NCBI GenBank assembly: GCA_905147135.1
Contig: LR990061.1
Location: forward strand, 3,262,026 to 3,326,025
DNA length: 64,000 bases
Reading direction: 5' to 3'
DNA from: Blastobasis lacticolella
Taxonomy: Eukaryota; Arthropoda; Insecta; Lepidoptera; Blastobasidae
Each line of letters opens with the position of its first letter. The first letter of the stretch is position 1. Positions 57,088-64,000 of the stretch are shown piece after piece. Below the pieces are notes generated by a model, which was not told where the DNA came from, searched no databases, and was given only the letters and a program-made list of their open reading frames with translations. A program made the position numbers and the translations under genes.

Positions 57088-58497
57088 CTGAAAGAGATGG
57101 GCACGGTTAGTAGGTTCGGTAGGTTTTGATATTTGATCGGTTTCGGCTTTATGTTTACATAGTTTCCGTTGGAGCGTAAAATTTTAACGGCGCCAATCAT
57201 CTTGATGGTTGCTAGACGCGGCAGCTACGTTAAAATCATTCCTAAAACATAATTAAAATACAAAGTATCGGTTGTTAATGTGCCTAATAAAACGGAAGAG
57301 TCTCGTCGCAACATTTCCAAAACCATAAAACAAGTCACTTTCCATCTGCGCAAAAATGTCGACGAACTCGGCCGGTTTAATATTTATTGGCGTGTTTTCG
57401 TCGCGAAATAGTATCGATAATAATTAATGTCGATATTTATTGCTGGGCGATAAAGGTGCAGCTCTAGCGGCGCGCGCGCGGACGCGTCGCGGACGGGGCT
57501 GGGCGCTGTGCGCGCGGCTGTGCGCGTGCGGCGTGCGCGTGTGTGCGCGCGATAGTGCTCCCAAACGGCGGCCAAGGATCGAATTATAATTTAAATTGCA
57601 TTTTTCTCGCGGCTATCGGCTGTCAAACGAATGATTTACGGCGGCGATATCGCGAGTTCAACAGTTTGTGTTTCGTTCGCGAATGACCATAACGGGTGAT
57701 TAAGTGCCAAGTTATGTTACGTTAGATGCAATAATTGTTTTGCGGGCCCAAGTATTTCTGTGCTAATTGAATAATGGTTTGTTGTTGCCTTCCGCCATTC
57801 TCCTTTTTAAAATGCACCGATATTCATAATAATGATCTATAATGAATAATAATACACAACATGTATATTACTATACATGCAAATCCTATGTACCACTCCG
57901 GTGGCTGTATTATGTTTTTACTTATCCAACACAATACATACCGTTCTAATATTTAAAAATAAAAACAAGTACCTCTCTATTGCATATTAAATATAAATAC
58001 AAATTCAAATTAGACAATTTGAGGAGAAAGAGGTGACTAGATATCTAAAACAGCTTAGAGTAAATGAATATAAAAAACCAATGAGAATTAGAGACAACAG
58101 TTTACGTTAAGTTGCTCAAAAATAAGTATTTTAAAACCAAATAAAATATCGAAACAAAAAAGGACCAACAAAAAGCATTGGACCCAATACAGAACCTTGA
58201 GAGACTCCCCAAACGCTTGGCAAAAACTACTCGTATCACAACAGGCATGCTTGAGTACCATTTAGAACTATAACTGTATGATAATTGCGATTCAAACGCT
58301 AGATTCATTTCCGATGGCAACCGAGGCCCCTTCAATCATTATAGTCGATAAAAAGTCAACCGGCGTTAAAATTTAAATTGCGATCATAATTTAACGATTT
58401 CAAATTACCATACAGTGCGTGAACAAAAAATAGTTTATCGACTGTACTCGAGTCTTCTTCAGCGTAGCGTACCAAAGTGCTTGAGGCAATATATACA
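57088..58497. other. DNA immediately upstream of exon A
   Basis: Apart from the GC island at 57440-57640, AT-rich sequence with no recognised repeat or exon. It should be intronic if the missing 5' exon lies further out. Confidence 0.5.
57440..57640 (-). promoter_or_regulatory. GC-rich island, candidate alternative promoter
   Basis: A CG-rich block, mostly alternating GC and GTGC runs, stands out from AT-rich DNA about 350-550 bp upstream of E93 exon A. Outside coding exons in this window such composition is rare. It could be a promoter or 5'UTR for a downstream E93 start, but I see no clear TATA box or initiator and no donor that would deliver the required phase to exon A. Confidence 0.25.
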
Positions 58498-58690
58498 TCG
58501 TATGAAACAAAGTCGCTTCCCGCTGTCTGTGTGTACGCTTAGATCTTTTAAACTACGCAACGGATTTAAATGCGGATTTCGACATTAGATGGAGTAATTC
58601 AAGAGGAAGGTTTATAGCAAGGCAAGGAAAAATAGGTAGGTAGGGGTTTACCCCTTTACCAGATGTACTACGCGAACGAAGTCGCGCCGA
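58498..58690 (+). mobile_element. Small Helitron-like element, family 2
   Basis: AAACAAAGTCGCTTCCCGCT, TTTTAAACTACGCAACGGAT and GCGAACGAAGTCGCGCCG; 3' CTAG lost. Confidence 0.75.
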
Positions 58691-59154
58691 CTATCAACAT
58701 TTATTAGAATTGAATTTACTGACAAACTAGTTTCTGTAAGGAGCTTCTTTCGTGTAGTTCAGATTACAGGCATAAATAGTATTGTACCTATTTCAGACAA
58801 TCTGTGCACGACAATTTCATAATCAATGCTTTTTACTTGATTAATTTACAAAAGAAAATTTATAATTACATTCACTTTTATTGTAATATTACCAAGAAGG
58901 ATATCGCCTTGAATATAATCTATTCTTAAGTCAACTATACAGGTTTCTATAACAATGTCAAGAATAAATGAAGCGGTGAAGGAAGTGACACCTGAAATGA
59001 AAACATCATACTACGTAAAATTGATCGATACAATGCTTTTAAAATACTAAATTCTATTGTGTATATAAATAAAATAAATAAATCAATCTGCGTAATTTAG
59101 CCCATTATCCGCAAAGAAAATAAAGAAAATCTTATCTTGCATATTATTCATAAC

Positions 59155-59265
59155 AAGCGACCCGCCCCGGCTTCGCGCGGGTAGTAACTTTTACAAATTA
59201 TACGCCTAAACCTTTCTCAAGAATCACTCTGTCTATTGGTGAACACCGCATAAAAATCGGAACCT
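59155..59265 (-). mobile_element. Degenerate interspersed repeat
   Basis: GCGACCCGCCCCGGCTTCGC and ATCACTCTGTCTATTGGTGA form a block common in lepidopteran DNA; no second full copy occurs here. Confidence 0.45.
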
Positions 59266-60062
59266 TATGTATTTATCACGAACAGACAGACAGAAATCAA
59301 TGGCATTTGTATTAGTTTTGATTTTAGTATTAGTTTATTTCTTATGGTTCTGTACCTGAATATAGATAAATGATCAAACGGCATCTACGTATCTCTATAT
59401 CTCTGAAAATTTTTTCGAATTACCAATCGTTTAACACTGAAATGTCAAACACAAATGGCGCTGACCGTAAGACAAACTGCAAACAGCTTCTAAAACCTTT
59501 ATATCAACCGTTTCATTCGCATGAAGCTTCGGCGAATTATAAAAGCATTAACCTTCAACTGGCTTCAACAACCGATGTCTCAACCCTACATTACCTTGGT
59601 TCCGACTAAAAGAAACTGCTCAGAACGGTCGTACGGTATGCAATTATCTAACATTTCACAGAAGTTGGTGTGGGTGCGAAACTGGTAATCATTAGAGTGT
59701 ATCAACTGATGCGAGGCTGCACATGTTAATATTATAATTTGCTAGGCCGGTGCCGATGCACCCTGGGACGGGGTCGGTTGTAATAATGACCCTGATAGTA
59801 AATAATTGTGAATATTTTCAGTGAAAACGTAGCAGAAAAATACTTTAGACTTGGTTTGAGCGTCTAGCGAGTACATTTTTAAAGGTACGTTCCGGGTTTC
59901 CTACCAGCTGTAGGCGTGCCGTGACCGTAAAGCAACTGCGTCGAAATATCGGGATACTCGTACACAAAAGTACGCGGCAGAAAACACGAAACATACCTTT
60001 AAAATGTGTGCTAATAACTGCGATAGTTTAAAACATAGTGTACTTTTTATTTTTTACGTTGT

Positions 60063-60308
60063 TCACATTTGATCTAACCACACCTGCTGATAAACGATGA
60101 TGAGGTCGAATATGTAGCTCGTTTGCTTATAGTGTACCCACCAAAAATACTTGAAGACTACTACTGCCACCACTATGTTGCCGCAACGACCCAAAAGGAG
60201 TCCTAAATCCGACACTAAGATGCTGGATTGCACTCCGTCCTGTGCCACCTCCTGCCAATAGGCAGCCCAGAGTTCCAACTGAAGTTCCAGAGACTTGAAG
60301 ACGTAAGG
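60063..60308 (-). other. Unrecognised hydrophobic open frame
   Basis: The minus strand is open for about 81 codons (including YVFKSLELQLELWAAYWQEV and a hydrophobic IVVAVVVFKYFWWVHY) with no ATG near its start. It could be an exon fragment of a membrane protein or transposon debris; it does not match E93. No function is assigned. Confidence 0.15.
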
Positions 60309-61326
60309 TTATACATATTTAAGTGAAAACAATATTGAAGTCACAGCAAAAAGTCCTTCCACATTACAAGCAACACTCCGAGAGCAAAGTTTTGGTCATA
60401 GAACGGCCAATATGATGCAATGAAAACTGTTTATACTTAATAGAAAAACCAAGTGCAGCATAACATACAGTCATGCTCTTGATTTGCAGTAGCAATCGCC
60501 AGTTGAGTAACTTCAATTGATACAATTCTATCGCATTATAACAAGTTCACAGGATGTTTGACGCGAAAATTATTAAACTAGCTCGCATCGATATAAAAAT
60601 ATTAAACTCCGTTTCGACTAACAATGGCTTGAAATAGCGAAATAATTGGATGTGATAAAATCCCCGCGAGCCAGCGTTACAATTAACAATAAAAGGTCAT
60701 TTAAACAAACTGGCGTGACAAAAACTATGATAGCAAACAAAGGGACCGGCTGCGTGTTGCCGCTAATGTCTGCTTGCGTCAGGACCTTCGGGTTTGCAGT
60801 GCTTCCTTCACGAGTCATCATCATCATCGACGGGTTACTCGTCATCATCACGACCACTACCGCATGTGTCGCTTAAGCACAATTTAGTCTCACTACCTAC
60901 AGCATATGCTTAGTTGAGTTTGCCATGATACTACTATTAGCCTTATTTTAAAGTAACTTGTTGTGTTTTTGTTTCCGTATATGTTTGTATTGTATGTCAA
61001 ATAAACGTGTCTCTGTCTTATCTATTTCTGCCGGCAAGCAATAAGCGTACGTTGCTATGTTCCGGTTTGAAGGATAAGGCTTAGTATAGTTGATCTAAGG
61101 ATAACAGGCATGAAGCACGTCAGCTTTCTCTCAGTGATATGATAACGCACCTGCATAGACGTAGCATAAGCTGAGTTAGACGCTAAGATGATCTAACTAG
61201 ATCTAAAGCCAATGGTGATAGAATGATCTCCAACAACAATAAACCGCTGGATCTCAAACAGAGTGAACTCAAGACCGTAGTTCCTCCTGCATAATATACT
61301 AGACACAATTGAAGCTACAGGCAGCC

Positions 61327-61581
61327 ATGGGCGATTTTAGTTTAGTAGTTGCGAAAACGATAGCACGTAGTCCTGGAGTGAGAGGAACGGACTACAGGGC
61401 TAAAGCTCACTACGAAGATGGTCCTTTCTCGAAGGCTGTGAGCGTTCTAGTAGACTTTTGGAAGCATCTGGCCTGGCTGCTACAGCCGATTCTCAAGTTC
61501 GTGTGGATCGACTTTGGTTCATATGTGGAAAATGTGATTCGCTCTCTGGTAGTTGGTCTATGCCTATATGGTCTCCTATAA
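61327..61581 (+). other. Unrecognised 84-codon open frame with good start context
   Basis: The ATG at 61327 sits in GCAGCCATGG, an excellent translation-start context. The 84 codons begin MGDFSLVVAKTIARSPGVRG and end in a hydrophobic stretch (SLVVGLCLYGLL), with an amphipathic middle rich in Trp/Phe. No signal peptide or known domain is recognised. It is on the strand opposite to E93, about 400 bp before a LINE fragment. It could be a small host membrane protein, a retrocopy or chance. Confidence 0.2.
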
Positions 61582-61984
61582 AATTAGTCCATCTTATACC
61601 ATCTTTGAGTTGAAAGGTTTAGTGCCATACTACTCTGTCATTCGTACCTAAACGCGATTGGGCAAAACAAGCGGATCTCTGATTACATTTGATACGTTTT
61701 AGCCAATCGGTTATTGAACCAATAGAAGTTGACCTCTGGCTTTGGCCTGATAACCCCTGTGTTGGCTCTAATTGCGTAGAACTAGAAGGGGGGCAGGGAT
61801 CTCGCTTCGTTGGGTCGCTTCGAGGCTGGTCTGCGCCAAGGTCGCGTCAGTGAGTCAGATGGCATTTGTATGTGCATGCTTTGAGTGGTTTAAATGACAA
61901 TCGATGGCGAACGAAGCTCGTTCTTTATTAATTAATTTGTTTACTTCCCCTTTTGACAGATTTATCACCTTTAACTTTGAACAA

Positions 61985-62163
61985 GCTCACTGTCATCCAA
62001 AGGGCAATGGAAAGCGGCTCGGAGTCTCGATAGAATCAGAAATGAGAATATCCGCAAGCGAACCAAGGTCACTGACATAGCCCGAAGGATTGCCAGGCTA
62101 AAGTAGCAGTAGGCAGGACACATAGCTCGAAGAACAGATGGCCAGGTACTTTGGTACCGTATA
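61985..62163 (+). mobile_element. RTE-type LINE C-terminal fragment
   Basis: Encodes, with frame breaks, LTVIQRAMER, NENIRKRTKVTDIARRIARL and AGHIARRTDG, a very common RTE reverse-transcriptase C-terminal stretch in Lepidoptera. Pseudogenic. Confidence 0.8.
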
Positions 62164-62865
62164 TAGTCAAGCTAGCAATTATGAACAGAAAATTAGCAGC
62201 ATACTTAACATTATCCTAGCTATTGATCTGATTCCAAGAACCCTAAACGAACTTTGGTCTACCTAACGAGCGTTCGAGCTAGATTCCTAGAAAACTAAAC
62301 GGCCAATGCCTAAAACGCCTTGTTATTGTGGAAAATTGGTTGCTCATAGGAAAATCTGTTTCCTACACACATTGGTTTAACAAATGGCGAAGGTTCTCAT
62401 GACTCACGGCATAAACGAAGTGAATCAACGCGGAAACGAATAGATGTCCTTGTTTGGCATGGCGAATATGCGAATAGAATCCGTAAGATTAAACTCAATT
62501 ATCATTAATTAAAGTATTAAACTGTGCCCTTCTAAGAACAGGGACTATTACGGCATATTTTCTAATTTTATGGCTCTAAATGTCGTTGTTGCCTTGTTGT
62601 GAGATGCAGATCGATTTACGGGTCGTGGTATTTATCGGGGAAAAAATGTTTAGCGTCCCTGGATGTCGTTAAGGTCACTTGAAATGGAAAAAGAAAAATT
62701 AAACATTCGCCTATGCTATTTTAGCAGAGGTTAACAATGTTTTTATATTTATCAATTACAATTCATCATGTATAGATACTTAAGTATGTATACTTAAGTA
62801 TTGCTATAGTATTGCTATAGTAATTAGTACCTAAGACCTACCTATATAAACGATTTGCAAACGTC

Positions 62866-63061
62866 GCGACGTCGTTCGCGTACGCCTATTTTACCCTTAC
62901 CTACCCTTTTTTACTTGCTTAAGTATAAACCTTTCTCTTAAATCAAACTATCTATTATTGGAAACAGCATTAAAGTCCGTAGTTTAAAAGATCTAAGCGT
63001 CCATAGATCCATACATAGATACATAGGGACCGACGTCGGAAAGTTATTTTGTTTTATACTC
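62866..63061 (-). mobile_element. Small Helitron-like element, family 2
   Basis: Inverted: CGACGTCGTTCGCGTACGCC at its 3' side, GTAGTTTAAAAGATCTAAGC and AAGTTATTTTGTTTTATACT at its 5' side. Ends eroded. Confidence 0.7.
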
Positions 63062-64000
63062 TGTAGGTACCTAAAGATAATCAGTTGATTTCAACCGAGC
63101 ATCTGAAAGTGACAATAAAGAATCGACGATCATTTAAGAAGACGAAAATATAAGAATGGGTTTTAGGCTACGATATCCAAAATTCCTTCAAGAACAGATT
63201 GGACGAGTGGTTGAAGTCAAACAAACTGTCTCTACTTGATTTAAAGTGACTTTCAACACTGTGTGATATAGACACATCAGCAACAATGCTGCTCGTCTAT
63301 AACCTAAATAAATAAATAAATAAAATAATCCGAATATCCAGGCTAATATTTTTATTTAATTTAATCAGTTTCAAATTAAAAAATAGGTCCTACCAGTCAA
63401 AACTTCAGACATTGGCAACCTTTGGCTCTTATCGTTATCCAAATTAACATCATCAATACGCACATACTTGTTAATTATTTTTCTACAGGCAGTGATGGTG
63501 AAACAAGAGCCGTGGACAGTAAAAAATAAAAACAAACGAGAACAAAACAAAGGCGTATCGATATACGTTTGAAATCCGACGTAAGTATCGCTGGACGGAT
63601 ACAGCTTTGGCCTCCAACACGGACGGGCGACCTTACACACGGTTTTGTTTGTCTCACTGCGTGCAAGTTTATGGCAAATTAAATACTGACAGAGTCGCAT
63701 TGTCACTAAAGTGATGGAACTTATGAATTATTGGTTGTGCTATGGACTACTAGGAAACTGAATGTTTAATAAGTTGATATATGTCTGAAATTTGGCCGTA
63801 CATAACTATATAATTTGGCCGCAATATAACTATATTCCGACGTATGCTTTAAGAATGTGAGGGTGCCGTAGGTTATCCTAAAACATCCACTTTCTAGCGA
63901 TAGTAAAGGTTTAGGATACCCACAAAACGTTGGTCTGCCAACCGTCCTGCATAACCAGGCACAAATTTTTATTTTTTTATTAACGCTAACTTTGACTTTT
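63062..64000. other. Right end of window, nothing recognised
   Basis: AT-rich sequence with an AAAT run near 63308-63324. Two overlapping minus-strand frames at 63371-63706 show no domain. No E93 exon was found. Confidence 0.4.

Noticed and set aside
59985..60010. GGTATGT donor-like site as the end of the missing E93 5' exon
   Set aside because: The preceding minus-strand sequence offers no ATG frame or family-like residues; donor-like heptamers are expected by chance.
60618..60876. Overlapping open frames on both strands near 60.7 kb
   Set aside because: Driven by CATCATCATC/GATGATG simple sequence; no domain seen.
1..64000. CRISPR array, prokaryotic operon or phage-like system
   Set aside because: No regularly spaced short repeats with unique spacers, no ribosome-binding-site/ORF clusters, and clear spliceosomal introns and insect retroelements throughout.

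Overview
The window is animal nuclear DNA, almost certainly from a moth or butterfly (Lepidoptera). It is AT-rich, has spliceosomal introns, and is littered with short tRNA-derived SINEs, small Helitrons ending in CTAG, RTE-type LINE tails ending in GAT repeats, and MITE-like foldbacks of lepidopteran type. No bacterial operon, CRISPR array, rRNA or convincing functional tRNA gene is visible.

One protein-coding gene can be reconstructed with confidence. It lies on the minus strand and is the ecdysone-response transcription factor E93 (Eip93F / Mblk-1 family). Five coding exons join in frame with canonical GT-AG junctions: 57087-56729, 43461-43336, 42318-42212, 30124-29993 and 23199-21816 (TAG at 21818-21816). 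Together they encode about 701 residues. The start codon was not found; the first exon here begins inside a codon, so at least one 5' exon lies further upstream, possibly beyond the window. In order the protein carries an N-terminal block with a CxxC pair, a serine-rich segment with an LxxLL nuclear-receptor box (LQHLL), a short hydrophobic exon, a CtBP-binding motif (PLDLS), a first Pipsqueak (Psq) helix-turn-helix, a long Pro-rich linker, a second and highly characteristic Psq domain, and a Gly/Pro-rich tail.

Layout: 1-16,690 is repeat-rich DNA downstream of E93. 16,690-21,815 is strikingly free of recognisable transposons and ends in a good minus-strand poly(A) signal, so it is probably a long E93 3'UTR. 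21,816-57,087 holds the five exons and four introns (6.8, 12.1, 1.0 and 13.3 kb); three introns are packed with transposon debris, while about 44.2-48.5 kb and 23.2-25.2 kb are repeat-poor and may be regulatory. 57,088-64,000 is upstream or first-intron DNA with a GC-rich island at about 57.45-57.64 kb.

The family is known to act in the Met-Kr-h1-E93 pathway, where ecdysone-induced E93 specifies adult development and juvenile hormone signalling represses it. The features most worth following are two in-frame (symmetric) exons that separately carry the LxxLL and CtBP motifs, a stem-loop just inside the intron after the LxxLL exon, clusters of juvenile-hormone-type E-boxes in the 13-kb intron, a 152-bp near-perfect palindrome inside the 12-kb intron, and several apparently uncharacterised MITE families present in two or more copies. 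I found no convincing unknown multi-gene system.
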